A DNA stretch of 64,000 nt from Marichromatium gracile (GCF_004343155.1 NZ_SMDC01000011.1:62001-126000); one strand, 5' to 3'. Counted from the first letter of the stretch, positions 8,857 through 17,945 are shown. Numbers and translations: made by a program. Notes: generated by a model not told the origin, from the sequence alone.

Positions 8857-9567
8857 GTGGATACCTGGATGTACGATTTCTCTCTCGCCCTTGCGCTCTA
8901 CAACCTGCTGCCCGTGGCCGTCACCGGTCTGGCCCTGTGGTGGCTGACCGGCTATGTCCGCGATCGCGACGACACGCAGCTGGCCATGGTCCGGCTCGGT
9001 GCCGTGCTGGTCTTTGCCGCGGGGGTGGTCAAGGCGAGCTGGAAACTGCTGGTGGTGACCCTGGGGATGGACATCCCTTGGCTGGCTGCGGCGCTCTTTC
9101 CCTTGTTGGGGCCGGGGTTCGCGTTGCTGGCGGTGGCGCTGTGGTCGACGGTGCGACCGCCATTGCGACATCCCTGGCGGCTGGTCCTGGGGGTGCTGGC
9201 GCTGGTTGCCGCCGTCGCCGCGGCGCGGGTCGAGCTGCTGGGGATCGCACGTGGCTGGTTCCTGCCGCTGCTGACGCTGGCCTCGATCGCTAAGCTGGCG
9301 TTGAGCGCTCTGCTGCTGACGGCGGCGTTGCGGCTGCGACGCTGGGGGGTGGGGCTGCTGCTCGCGGTCGATCTGGCGGTGGTGCTGATCCTGCCCTCGC
9401 TGGCCATCACCGAACCCAAGCCGGTGTCGCTGCACTGGACCGAGCAGTCCCTGACCCTGTTCGGCGCGGCCTGTTTTGCGCTCGGGGTGCGTGGTCTGTG
9501 GCGCGCGACCCGCCGCGCCACCATCCGTGCCCGTCAGGCCCGGCTGCGCCAGCGGGCACGTCATTGA
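8857..9567 (+). CDS. Unrecognised multi-pass membrane protein
   Basis: I do not recognise this 236-residue protein. It has six or seven hydrophobic segments (for example ALYNLLPVAVTGLALWWLTG and LVLGVLALVAAVAAARVELL) and ends in an arginine-rich tail (RATRRATIRARQARLRQRARH). The start is uncertain: a GTG at 8857 gives MDTWMYDF, or an ATG four codons later. It is followed after two bases by the acetyltransferase start, so the two probably form an operon. Confidence 0.7.
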   Translation: MDTWMYDFSLALALYNLLPVAVTGLALWWLTGYVRDRDDTQLAMVRLGAVLVFAAGVVKASWKLLVVTLGMDIPWLAAALFPLLGPGFALLAVALWSTVRPPLRHPWRLVLGVLALVAAVAAARVELLGIARGWFLPLLTLASIAKLALSALLLTAALRLRRWGVGLLLAVDLAVVLILPSLAITEPKPVSLHWTEQSLTLFGAACFALGVRGLWRATRRATIRARQARLRQRARH

Positions 9568-9569
9568 GG

Positions 9570-10118
9570 ATGGGGGACCTCTGGGTGAGACCGACGCGGC
9601 GCGATGAGGTCGAGGTGCTGCCCGGGATCGAGCGCTCTGCCGGTGCGTTGTTCAGGACCGTCCCCGAGCTGGCCTGGATCGCCGATGATCGGGTCTTGCC
9701 GGTCGCAGCGCACCTGGAGGCGGTCCGGGCAGGGACCTCCTGGGTGGTCGGAGATGGCGCCGACCCCGCTCCCTGGGGCTTTCTCTGTGCCGAGCCGGTG
9801 GAGCAAACCCTGCATCTCAGCCAGCTGGCGGTCCGGCTGGCGCAGCAGCGTCGCGGCGGTGGTCGGGGGTTGGTGCAGACGGCGATCGCCTGGGCGCGTT
9901 CGCGTCACTACCACGCGCTCACCCTCACCACCTTCCGCGATCTCGGCTGGAACGCCCCCTTCTACGCCACCCTGGGGTTCCGGGTCCTGGAGGAGGACCA
10001 ACTCGGGTCGCGGCTGTGCGCGGTGCTGCGTCACGAGGCCGAGCACGGTCTGGCGCCGGAGCGTCGTTGCGCGATGCGGCTGTCGTTGACCGAGACCTCG
10101 GGGAGCGATCCCGACTGA
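9570..10118 (+). CDS. GNAT family N-acetyltransferase
   Basis: The 182-residue protein has the GNAT fold pattern: an N-terminal WVRPTRRDEVEVL strand-helix, LSQLAVRLAQQRRGGGRGLVQTAIAWA (acetyl-CoA-binding motif A, close to the usual Q/RxxGxG/A), and NAPFYATLGF, the C-terminal motif B. The substrate cannot be inferred. The ATG at 9570 follows the previous stop codon by two bases and is preceded by TTGAGG, so it is probably co-transcribed with the membrane protein. Confidence 0.8.
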   Translation: MGDLWVRPTRRDEVEVLPGIERSAGALFRTVPELAWIADDRVLPVAAHLEAVRAGTSWVVGDGADPAPWGFLCAEPVEQTLHLSQLAVRLAQQRRGGGRGLVQTAIAWARSRHYHALTLTTFRDLGWNAPFYATLGFRVLEEDQLGSRLCAVLRHEAEHGLAPERRCAMRLSLTETSGSDPD

Positions 10119-10238
10119 AGCGTGCGACGGGGGTGAAGGTCCGCCGGATGGGCCGTCTTGCAAAGGAGGATGGCTCGGCTAAGGTGACGGTAGGGGCTGC
10201 TGTCACCGCCCCGTCATCCTGGCACAGGAGGGCACATC

Positions 10239-10556
10239 ATGCAGATCGAACACTGGCATGCCCGGCGCGACGGCGCGCTCACCGAGGCGAGCATGCGACG
10301 CAAGCTCGAGGCTCGCGGTTTCCAGACCCGACTCGACATCTATCCCCCCGGGACCTTCCTCCCCGACCATGACCACGGCATCGATCATATCGATGGCGTC
10401 ATCTGCGGTCGGATGCGGGTCGGGATCGGCGAGCGCAGCCTGGTGCTCGGCCCCGGCGACCTGGTGGTGATCCCCAGGCACACCTTCTACCAGGCCGAGG
10501 TGATGGGCGATGAGCCGGTGGTCAGCCTGGCCGCCGAGCGCATGCGGGCGGCCTAG
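10239..10556 (+). CDS. Small cupin-domain protein
   Basis: The 105-residue protein is a single cupin barrel. Metal-ligand residues are visible in HDHGIDHIDGVICGRMRV (motif 1) and the glycine-rich LGPGDLVVIPRHTFYQAEV (motif 2). The start is well supported by AGGAGG seven bases upstream of the ATG at 10239. Single-domain cupins of this type are regulators or metal-dependent enzymes; no specific role can be assigned. Confidence 0.8.
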   Translation: MQIEHWHARRDGALTEASMRRKLEARGFQTRLDIYPPGTFLPDHDHGIDHIDGVICGRMRVGIGERSLVLGPGDLVVIPRHTFYQAEVMGDEPVVSLAAERMRAA

Positions 10557-10568
10557 CCGACCCCGGGC

Positions 10569-11933
10569 TCAACCGATCCACAGGGTCTTGAGATTGAGGA
10601 ACTCGGCGATGCCGGGCGCGCCGAGTTCACGACCATAGCCCGAGTCCTTGATCCCGCCGAAGGGCAGGCGCGGATCGCTCTTCACCAGTCCGTTGACGAA
10701 GACCGCGCCGCAGGCCATGGCACGCGCAAAGCGCTCGGCGCGCGCGATGTCGGTGCTCCACACGCTGCCGCCGAGCCCGAAGCGGGTATCGTTGGCCACA
10801 CGCAGCGCCTCGGTCTCGTCGGCCACCCGGATCACCGTCGCCACCGGTCCGAACAGCTCGTCCTCGTAAGCGGGCATCCCCGGTCCGACCCGGTCGAGCA
10901 GGGTCGGCGCATAGAACCACCCCGCTCCCGGTAACGGTTGTCCGCCGCAGCGCAGCTCGGCGCCGGCGGCGCGACTCTGCTCGACCTGCTGGTGCAGGGT
11001 CTCGCGCAGGTCCTCGCGGGCCAGTGGCGCAAGCGTGGTGTCGGGGTCGCGGGGGTCCCCCGGCACCAGCGCCTCGACCTGGGACTGGAGCCGCGCGACG
11101 AAGTCATCGGCCACCGCCTCGACGACGATGAAGCGCTTGGCAGCGATACAGCTCTGTCCGGCGTTGATGAAGCGCGAGCGGGCACCGATCTCGGCGGCGC
11201 GCTCGAGGTCGGCATCCTCGAGGATCACGCAGGCATCGGCGCCGCCGAGCTCGAGCAGGCTCTTCTTGAGGTTGGCCCCGGCGATCCCCGCCACCCGGCG
11301 TCCGGCGCGCTCGCTGCCGGTGAGGCTGACGGCGCGCACCCGTGGGTCGGCGACCACCTGCTCGGCGGTCTCGGCATCGATCAGCAGGGTCTGGAACACG
11401 CCCTCGGGGGCATCGACGGCGGCGAACAGGTCGGCGATCGCCAGCGCGCAGCGCGGCACGTTGGATGCGTGCTTGAGCAGCACCACGTTGCCCGCGGCCA
11501 GCGCCGGGGCAGCGCAGCGAAAGACCTGCCAGAAGGGGAAGTTCCAGGGCATCACCGCCAGTACCACGCCGAGCGGCTGGTGGGCGAGCAGGCTGCGGCT
11601 GGCGTCGGACGCGAGCGGGATGTCGGCGAGCTGGGTCGCGGCGTGCTCGGCGTAGTAGTCGCAGACCAGTGCGCATTTGTCGATCTCGGCCTCGGCCTCG
11701 GCGATGAGCTTGCCCATCTCGTCGGTGATCAGTCGGGCGAGCCGGGCGCGCTCGGCGCGCAACCCTTCGGCCAGGGCGCGCAGCAGTGTCACGCGTGTGG
11801 CGAGTGGCTGGGTGCCCCACGGGCCGGCAGCGCGGCTCGCGCTGGCGAGCGCCTGCTCGAGCATCGCGGCGGTGGCCGGCTCCAGGGTGGCGTGGAGGGC
11901 GCCGGTTGCGGGGTCGATTGATCTCAGTGGCAT
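10569..11933 (-). CDS. NAD(P)-dependent succinate-semialdehyde-type aldehyde dehydrogenase
   Basis: The 454-residue aldehyde dehydrogenase superfamily enzyme oxidises an aldehyde (succinate semialdehyde in the closest families, Sad/GabD) to the acid. Visible motifs are MPWNFPFWQVFR (cofactor site), SLLELGGADACVILEDADL (general-base Glu), NAGQSCIAAKRFIV (catalytic Cys) and PFGGIKDSGYGRELG. I chose the start MPLRSIDPATG at 11933 because GCAGGAG precedes it by a suitable distance; a longer frame starts at 11969. It converges with the cupin gene. Confidence 0.85.
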   Translation of the reverse strand: MPLRSIDPATGALHATLEPATAAMLEQALASASRAAGPWGTQPLATRVTLLRALAEGLRAERARLARLITDEMGKLIAEAEAEIDKCALVCDYYAEHAATQLADIPLASDASRSLLAHQPLGVVLAVMPWNFPFWQVFRCAAPALAAGNVVLLKHASNVPRCALAIADLFAAVDAPEGVFQTLLIDAETAEQVVADPRVRAVSLTGSERAGRRVAGIAGANLKKSLLELGGADACVILEDADLERAAEIGARSRFINAGQSCIAAKRFIVVEAVADDFVARLQSQVEALVPGDPRDPDTTLAPLAREDLRETLHQQVEQSRAAGAELRCGGQPLPGAGWFYAPTLLDRVGPGMPAYEDELFGPVATVIRVADETEALRVANDTRFGLGGSVWSTDIARAERFARAMACGAVFVNGLVKSDPRLPFGGIKDSGYGRELGAPGIAEFLNLKTLWIG

Positions 11934-12164
11934 CGATGGCTCCTGCGGCTGGGGGGGCTGGTGGCGCATCGCCGAGCGGGGCGGCCCCCGATGTACGCCA
12001 CTCGCTGGCGTCGTCGAGACGCATCGCCGTGAGTGTCGGTGCGGGGCCAGGATGGATCAAGCCGGCCTCGCGCGCCCGCCCGCATCGGCGGGACCGGGGG
12101 CGGCCGTGCCTCGCAGCGCCTGACCGATCGTGTCGGCGGGGCTCGCTCGATGCAGGAACGGGGC

Positions 12165-12794
12165 CTAGAAACCGAACTCGGAGAGCAGGTCGTCGACCAG
12201 ATCCTGCTTGAGTGCCTCCGGGGTGCTCGACCCGTTGACCTCGCGCAGCAGCTGGGCCTTCTGCTCGACGTTCTCGATCGAGCTGTTTTGCTGGATGTTG
12301 AGGATCACCAGCACCTCAACGAGCCAGTCGCGGATCTGGTCGAGGTCTTCGACCAGTTGTTCCATGCGCTGTCGGGCGACGTCCTGGTAGGACTGCGAGG
12401 CGACGATGTCGAACAGGTGGTGCTTGATCTGGCTGAGACGCTGCTCGTGCTCGGGAGCCGAGGCGGTATCGCCCCGCAGCTGCCCCTCGAGGCTCTCGAT
12501 CTCCTGGGAGAGCCGGTCGGCGTTGTCGAGTACCTGGCCGGTGGACTGCGACATCAGTTCGATCACGTTGCGCGCGTGACTGACGGCGTTAGGCGCCTGT
12601 TCGCCGGCGTTGGTCAGCGGGGTCTCGGCGCTCTTCATGTTGACCACCAGCGCGTTGATCTTCTGCGCCAGCACCGAGAGCATGCCCTCGGCGTCGATAT
12701 CGATGTCGAGACGCTCGTATTCGCCGTTGAGGATGGATTCTGTGGCCTTGACCAGTGAGGCGATGTTCTTGTCGATGTTCTGCGGCTCTGCCAT
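12165..12794 (-). CDS. CheZ-like protein phosphatase
   Basis: The 209-residue, almost entirely helical protein has the CheZ active-site pattern D-x3-Q in SYQDVARQRM (D138, Q142). In E. coli CheZ these positions dephosphorylate CheY-P. Its last residues, QDLVDDLLSEFGF, closely match the C-terminal CheY-docking peptide of CheZ (VDDLL..GF). Residues 1-100 form a long helix with a HAMP-like start (ESILNGEYERLDIDIDAEGM). It lies 27 bases behind a diguanylate cyclase gene on the same strand, with no chemotaxis genes nearby, so its response-regulator partner is unknown. Confidence 0.8.
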   Translation of the reverse strand: MAEPQNIDKNIASLVKATESILNGEYERLDIDIDAEGMLSVLAQKINALVVNMKSAETPLTNAGEQAPNAVSHARNVIELMSQSTGQVLDNADRLSQEIESLEGQLRGDTASAPEHEQRLSQIKHHLFDIVASQSYQDVARQRMEQLVEDLDQIRDWLVEVLVILNIQQNSSIENVEQKAQLLREVNGSSTPEALKQDLVDDLLSEFGF

Positions 12795-12821
12795 GGGTCC
12801 CTCGCGACGATACGATCGCAG

Positions 12822-14471
12822 CTATCTGTTGTATTTGTGATCTTTGTAGAAGGCCGCCTTGGCGGCATACATGCGTGCGTCGGCGGTCTTGAGCAGCGAC
12901 TCCGGCGGGGTGCGATCGGTCCCGCAGGCACCGAGGCTGAGGCTGACCGGGAAATGCTCGTGCGGGGCAACCTCGATGCTGGCCCCGGAGAACACGTTCC
13001 GCTGGAGATGGTCGACCAGGGCCTCGGCGTCGGTCTCGGTGGATCCGGGGAGTAGAATCACGAATTCGTCGCCGCCGGTCCGGGCGACGAGGTCGCAGTC
13101 GCGTACCGCCTGGGTGATCCGCTCGGAGACGGCCAGTATCAGCCGATCACCGGCCTCGTGTCCGTAGCGGTCGTTGGCCTGCTTGAGTCGGTTGACGTCG
13201 GCCAGTACCAGGGCATGTGGTATGGCCCTGGTTGCATGATCATGCCGCGCCGTCTCCAGCGCGGCATGCAGATAATCCCGATTGTATACGCCGGTGAGTG
13301 CATCGGTGCTGGCCTTTTCCTCGAGCTGGCGCATCAGCCGCCGGTTGTGCAGATAGGCGCCGAAGGGTTCGAAGAAGAGGCTGGCGAGCTCATCGCCGCC
13401 CTCGATGGTGCCCGGTCGCCACCAGACCTCGCCGACCCGTCTGCCGTCGCCGCCGACGATCTCCAGCCGGGACTGGTCGGGGCTCGGCTCGGCTGGCGGG
13501 TCGCCACGGCGGATCGGGTCGCTCGGGCCGTCGTCGAGGCGCAGCGCGACGGCCTCGCTGCCGCAGGCCGACATGAACAGCGCCAGGAGTTCGTCGGCGA
13601 CATCCACGGGAGTGGCGGCGTGGCGCATCAATGACTCCAGGCGTAACAGTCCGGAGAGGATGTCGTTGTTGCGGGTGATGGTGGCGCGCTGTGCCCGGAT
13701 CTCCTCGATCAACCGGATCTCGCGGGTGGTGTCGCGAAACAGCAGCAGGCCGTTGCCGTCGCCGGTGTCGATCAGCTGCTCGGTGTAGTAGCGACCGCCG
13801 AGCCGGTGCTTGGTCTTGCACGTGGAGCCGAGGGGGAAGCCGCCGTGGGCCGGGCAGTCCGGACAGGGTGCGTCATGGCCGAGCAGCCCGTGGCAGCTCT
13901 CCGCCGTCTCGCCCGTGGCGAACCACTGACGGGCGGCGGCATTGCGTCGCAGGATGCGGTGGTCCGAGGAGATGGCTACCAGGGCATCGGGGAGATCATC
14001 GATGAGCTGGCTGAGTCCGCGCTGCTCGAGCAGCGCCTCGCGGTGCTGGCGCTCGAGGATGATGCGCTTGGCCTGGGCCTCCTTACGACCGAGATCGGCG
14101 CGTCTGAGCGCCTCGATCTCGCGGCTGATGTCGACCAGGGTGAGTACCAGGCCATCCGGGCCGTGGGTCAGTGACTCCTTCAGGTAGTGCTCGCGACCTT
14201 CCGCGTCGCGAATGTTGCGCGCCAGCGCTGATGCGGGGTGCGCGTGCGTGGACGGACAGTTGGCGCACGCAGCCGTCTCGCCGGCGAGCAGCGCGAAGCA
14301 GTGTTCACCGACGGGATCGCGACCGAACAGCGCCGTTGCCGCCGGGTTGGCGGTGTGGATGCGGTGGCTGTCGTCGATCACCAGCACCGGCACGCCGACC
14401 GCTGTCAGCAACGACGCGTCGGGGCTGTCTGTATCGAGATGATCGCGATCCGGTTGGGCGTGTGATGGCAT
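12822..14471 (-). CDS. Diguanylate cyclase with two PAS domains and a GAF-like region
   Basis: The 549-residue protein has PAS 1 at about residues 21-120, PAS 2 at about 151-255, a GAF-like stretch at 275-380 and a GGDEF domain at 385-545. The catalytic GGDEF is intact (466-470) and is preceded five residues upstream by an I-site RxxD (457-460), so it should make c-di-GMP and be product-inhibited. Both PAS domains carry clustered cysteines (CANCP; PCPDCP). No transmembrane helix is seen, so it should be cytoplasmic. The ATG at 14471 is preferred over a much longer frame reading into yibE/F. The CheZ-like gene follows after 27 bases. Confidence 0.88.
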   Translation of the reverse strand: MPSHAQPDRDHLDTDSPDASLLTAVGVPVLVIDDSHRIHTANPAATALFGRDPVGEHCFALLAGETAACANCPSTHAHPASALARNIRDAEGREHYLKESLTHGPDGLVLTLVDISREIEALRRADLGRKEAQAKRIILERQHREALLEQRGLSQLIDDLPDALVAISSDHRILRRNAAARQWFATGETAESCHGLLGHDAPCPDCPAHGGFPLGSTCKTKHRLGGRYYTEQLIDTGDGNGLLLFRDTTREIRLIEEIRAQRATITRNNDILSGLLRLESLMRHAATPVDVADELLALFMSACGSEAVALRLDDGPSDPIRRGDPPAEPSPDQSRLEIVGGDGRRVGEVWWRPGTIEGGDELASLFFEPFGAYLHNRRLMRQLEEKASTDALTGVYNRDYLHAALETARHDHATRAIPHALVLADVNRLKQANDRYGHEAGDRLILAVSERITQAVRDCDLVARTGGDEFVILLPGSTETDAEALVDHLQRNVFSGASIEVAPHEHFPVSLSLGACGTDRTPPESLLKTADARMYAAKAAFYKDHKYNR

Positions 14472-14611
14472 TGCGGATAACAGGGGTCGAGACTGATCGA
14501 TGTCTGTGTAGACCAGACGAATGCGGGTGCAACTCCATGGAGGAGTGCACCGACACTGCAGGATACCCGCAATACATGATGGATGCCGCGTCAGCCGCGC
14601 GATCGGTCGTT

Positions 14612-15721
14612 TCAGCGTGCTGGGCGGCGATAGATCAGGGCGCCGGCGAGTGCGGTCAGGGGGGCGACCGCGACCAGGGCAAAGCTGCCGACGATGACGT
14701 TGAGCACCTCGGCGGCGACGAAGTGGATGTTGAGCACCTGGGAGAGCGCCAGCCCCTGGCTCATGAACACCATCAGCATGGTGGTGTAGCCGCCGGAGTA
14801 GGCCAGCAGCAGGGTGGTGGTCATGGTCCCGACCACCGAACGGCCGACCGCCATGCCGGAGACGAAGAGCGCGCGCGCGTCGAGATCGGGGCGCTTGGCG
14901 CGCAGCTCGTCGAGCGCGGCGGCGATGTCCATCGCCAGGTCCATCACCGCACCCGAGCAGGCGAGGATGATCCCGGCGAGGAAGATCGCGGTGAGGTCGA
15001 GACCGGCGAACCCGGCATAGAGCAGGTTCTCGGTGAAGGGGCGCACCACGCCGTGGAGAGCGAAGCCGGTGGCGAAGATGCGCGCCAGCGCATAGGCGAG
15101 CAGCAGGCCGCCGAGCGCGCCGAGACAGGCGGTGAGGCCGCGGCGGTTGAGTCCGCCGATCAGCAGGCTGACCGCGGCGGTGAGCCCGGCGACCACCGCG
15201 AGGGCGACCAGCACGGGGTCGGCCCCGCGCAGCAACAGCGGGATCAGCACCTTCCACAGCGCCAGTGCGGCGAAGACGAAGGAGAGCAGCGCCTTGACCC
15301 CGGTCCAGCCGGCGACCAGCACGAGAAAACCGCAGAACAGCCCGAGCAGCAACAGTTGGTGGTCGAGACGGTAGTGACCGCGCGCATAGGCCAGGCCGAT
15401 CTCGCCGTCGCGTAGACGGTACTCGACCAACAGGCGCTCGCCGGGGCGGTAGAACTCGTCGAACTCGAGCTTGCCGGTGAGCGCGTTGGTGACGCGCGCG
15501 CGCTGTCCGCGCTGCGCGCCGTCGAGCAGCTCGACGGTGAGCGTCTGGGTGCCGGTGCGCACCACGCCGTGCTGGCGCAGATCGGCGTCGTCGCTGGCGA
15601 TCACCCGTGCCTTGGCGAGCAGACTGCCCTCGGGACGGCTGTGCTCGAAGCCGGTGGGCGCCAGCCACAGCAGCAGACAGAGCAGGGCGAAGAGTGACAC
15701 GGTGAGGAGGTCTTTTTTCAT
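14612..15721 (-). CDS. YibE/F family membrane protein
   Basis: The 369-residue protein has one N-terminal transmembrane helix (LLTVSLFALLCLLLWLAPTG) and a small extracytoplasmic domain (ARVIASDDADLRQHGVVRTG...). A bundle of about seven helices with the YibE/F core follows (VSGMAVGRSVVGTMTTTLLL; HFVAAEVLNVIVGSFALVAV). The family is thought to be involved in transport but its substrate is unknown. I chose the ATG at 15721 (MKKDLLTVSLF) because upstream in-frame residues (PLTGAPATG) look like untranslated DNA. It lies behind the alkaline phosphatase gene on the same strand. Confidence 0.85.
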   Translation of the reverse strand: MKKDLLTVSLFALLCLLLWLAPTGFEHSRPEGSLLAKARVIASDDADLRQHGVVRTGTQTLTVELLDGAQRGQRARVTNALTGKLEFDEFYRPGERLLVEYRLRDGEIGLAYARGHYRLDHQLLLLGLFCGFLVLVAGWTGVKALLSFVFAALALWKVLIPLLLRGADPVLVALAVVAGLTAAVSLLIGGLNRRGLTACLGALGGLLLAYALARIFATGFALHGVVRPFTENLLYAGFAGLDLTAIFLAGIILACSGAVMDLAMDIAAALDELRAKRPDLDARALFVSGMAVGRSVVGTMTTTLLLAYSGGYTTMLMVFMSQGLALSQVLNIHFVAAEVLNVIVGSFALVAVAPLTALAGALIYRRPAR

Positions 15722-15742
15722 CGTTGCTGCGCGACCGGTGGC

Positions 15743-15767
15743 GGGCGCCCCCGTCAGGGGGACGCCC
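15743..15767. terminator. Hairpin after the alkaline phosphatase gene
   Basis: GGGCGCCCCC pairs with GGGGG-A-CGCCC around a GTCA loop, with one bulged A. It sits between the alkaline phosphatase stop and the YibE/F start. No T-run follows, so it may only attenuate. Confidence 0.4.
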
Positions 15768-15774
15768 GTCGGGC

Positions 15775-17310
15775 TCACTGATCGAGCTCGACCCGCATGG
15801 CCGCGGCGATACGCCGTGCCACCTCGGTGTTGTCGTAATAGCCGCCGAAGCGCCAGGCCTCGGCGCCGGTGGCCAGCACCGGCACCGGCACCGCGGTGTG
15901 CGAATAGGAGGTCCAGGCGATCCCGGCGCGGCGGTTGAGCAGGTGGGTGAGGGTCACCGAGAACGGGTTGTAGCCGCCGTAGAGCAGGGTGTCGGCCTCG
16001 GCGGCGTTGTCGCTGTGGTTGTGTGCGGTCTTGTCGTAGGCGGCCTCGAGGAGTCCGAGCTCGTAGTCGCTGAGATCATCCTCGAGGGTCTCGGTGAGTC
16101 CGGCGCCGTCGAGTCCGAAGTAGGTCGAGACCAGCCCCCAGAGGGTTGCGTCGATGTTGGGCGGGGCGGTGTCGAACTGGGCGAGATAGGCCTCGAACAC
16201 CCGGTCGTCGAAGTCGTCGTAGGCGAGCTGCTGAGCGGCGAGCACCTCGAAGTAGGTGTCATAGGCGGTGCCGGCGAAGCCGAGCGTCATGCCGCCGCAC
16301 TCGTGATCGCCGGTGACCACGATCAGGGTCTCGTCGGGGTGGCGGGCGCCGAAGTCGGCGGCGACCCGGATGGCGTCGTCGAAGGCGATGGTCTCCTCGA
16401 TCGCGGCGCGGGCGTCGTTGGCGTGCGCGGCCCAGTCGATCTTGCCGCCCTCGATCATCATGAAGAAGCCCTGCGGGCCGTCGAGTACGGCGATGCCCTT
16501 GGCGGTGAACTCGGCGAGGCTGATCGAGCCCTCGTAGGGCCCGCCGGGGTAGTCGCCGGCCTTGCGATTGAGCGCGTAGGGGATGGCGTTGGAGCCGTCG
16601 AGATAGGGGTTGATGGCGATGGTGCGCAGCCCCGGGGCGAGGGCGTCGAAGGTGGCGCGGTCGTCGGCGTACTGGAAGCCGCGGGCGCGCGCCCACTCGC
16701 GCACCAGGGTGTAGCGCTGGGCGTTGCTCAGGTCGGCGTACTGCTCGCTCTGCCACTTGTTGACTCGCAGGCCGCCGCCGGCGAAGTAGTCGAAGTCGCT
16801 CGCCAGCAGCGCCTGGTCGATCTGCTCGTAGTTGTTGCGGCTCGACTCGTGGGCATAGAACACCGCCGGGGTGGCGTGATCGAGCGAGACGCTGCTGATG
16901 ATGCCGACCTTCATCCCCTTGCGCTTGGCCAGCTCGGCGAGCGTGGTGTAGGGCTGAGTGGCGCTCGGGTCCATGGCGATGACCCCGATGTTGGTCTTGA
17001 GTCCGCAGGCGAGCGCGGTGCCGGCGGCCGCCGAGCCGGTGATCAGGCGGTTGTTGGCATAGCTCGTCTGCATCCCCTGGACCGGGAACTGGCTCATGTG
17101 CAGCGCCACCGACTTGGTCCCGCCGGGCTCGGCGTCGTCCTGCTGCAGGGCGCCGAGATAGGCCTCGGTGGCATGGATCTGCGGGCTGGCCATGCCGTCG
17201 CCGATGAAATAGAAGACGTATTTGGGCGCGGCGCTCGCGCCGGCAGCGCCCAGTGCGCACAGCCCCAGGAGCAGGGCGCGGGCCAGGGTGCGTGGCTTGC
17301 TGTCGATCAT
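15775..17310 (-). CDS. Alkaline phosphatase (PhoA superfamily), secreted
   Basis: The 511-residue protein has a signal peptide (LARALLLGLCALGAAGASA, then APKYV). Zn/Mg-site motifs are YFIGDGMASP, EGGKIDWAAHAND and VVTGDHECGG, plus the late histidine in SYSHTAVPVPV. It hydrolyses phosphomonoesters in the periplasm. The nucleophile region reads ITGSAAAGTALACG, so the Asp that usually precedes the nucleophilic Ser is Gly here; activity is still expected because the metal ligands are present. No Pho box was recognised upstream. Confidence 0.88.
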   Translation of the reverse strand: MIDSKPRTLARALLLGLCALGAAGASAAPKYVFYFIGDGMASPQIHATEAYLGALQQDDAEPGGTKSVALHMSQFPVQGMQTSYANNRLITGSAAAGTALACGLKTNIGVIAMDPSATQPYTTLAELAKRKGMKVGIISSVSLDHATPAVFYAHESSRNNYEQIDQALLASDFDYFAGGGLRVNKWQSEQYADLSNAQRYTLVREWARARGFQYADDRATFDALAPGLRTIAINPYLDGSNAIPYALNRKAGDYPGGPYEGSISLAEFTAKGIAVLDGPQGFFMMIEGGKIDWAAHANDARAAIEETIAFDDAIRVAADFGARHPDETLIVVTGDHECGGMTLGFAGTAYDTYFEVLAAQQLAYDDFDDRVFEAYLAQFDTAPPNIDATLWGLVSTYFGLDGAGLTETLEDDLSDYELGLLEAAYDKTAHNHSDNAAEADTLLYGGYNPFSVTLTHLLNRRAGIAWTSYSHTAVPVPVLATGAEAWRFGGYYDNTEVARRIAAAMRVELDQ

Positions 17311-17600
17311 TGCTACGGATCCTCGCGATATGGCGGTGGCGGGGTGTCTCCGCTCACCGGCTTCCTTGGGTTCGGTATCGACCTTGTCAGCGTGGGGTTT
17401 CCCCTCAAGCGCGCGATTTCACCAGACGGGGATGACGATTCGTGGACAGCGCTGTGACGTCGAGCGTCATCTGTGGTGCGCGCCGGTGGCCGATGGCCCT
17501 GCGCGGACTACCGTTTACGCGATCGCCGTCTACCTTGTGTAGGGCAGGGGCGCAGCCTGACTGCGCACCCCCAATCCGACCACCGATGCTGGAGGTTGCG

Positions 17601-17945
17601 ATGGACGATTCGACCCCGTGCCATCAGGACCTATTCGACGAGCAGGGATTTCTCGAGGACCCCGAGCTGTGGAGTCGCGACCTGGCGCTGGCGATCGCCG
17701 CCGAGCTACGTCTCGGCGAGTTGACCGAGACGCACTGGGACCTGATCGATCGGCTGCGAGGTGATTATCTGGAGGGGCATGCGCGCGCCGATCCGTGTCG
17801 CGCGCTGGGACTTCCGGCGGATTGTGCCGAGCGTCTGTTCGGGGATATGCGGACAGCCTGGCGGATCGCCGGCCTGCCGGCCGCGGACTCGCCTCGCCGT
17901 GCGCCCTTGGTGCCCGGCGGTGGGGCGGTACGCCAGTTACGCTGA
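17601..17945 (+). CDS. DsrC/TusE-family protein lacking the C-terminal redox cysteines
   Basis: The 114-residue protein matches the DsrC/TusE sulfur-relay family: LFDEQGFLEDPELWSRDLAL, LTETHWDLIDRLRGDYL and WRIAGLP. In classical DsrC the tail reads roughly CKIAGLPKPTGCV and carries the sulfur on its cysteines. Here the first cysteine is W, the ending after IAGLP is AADSPRR, and no final Cys is present, so it cannot act as a persulfide carrier in the usual way. The middle loop is also shortened. The start at 17601 has GGAGG upstream. The gene is divergent from the phosphatase gene. Confidence 0.8.
   Translation: MDDSTPCHQDLFDEQGFLEDPELWSRDLALAIAAELRLGELTETHWDLIDRLRGDYLEGHARADPCRALGLPADCAERLFGDMRTAWRIAGLPAADSPRRAPLVPGGGAVRQLR

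Noticed and set aside
14612-15668. Upstream extension of the diguanylate cyclase frame across the YibE/F gene
   Set aside because: The extended part is Arg/Ala-rich out-of-frame translation of the YibE/F gene; the cyclase has its own ATG at 14471.
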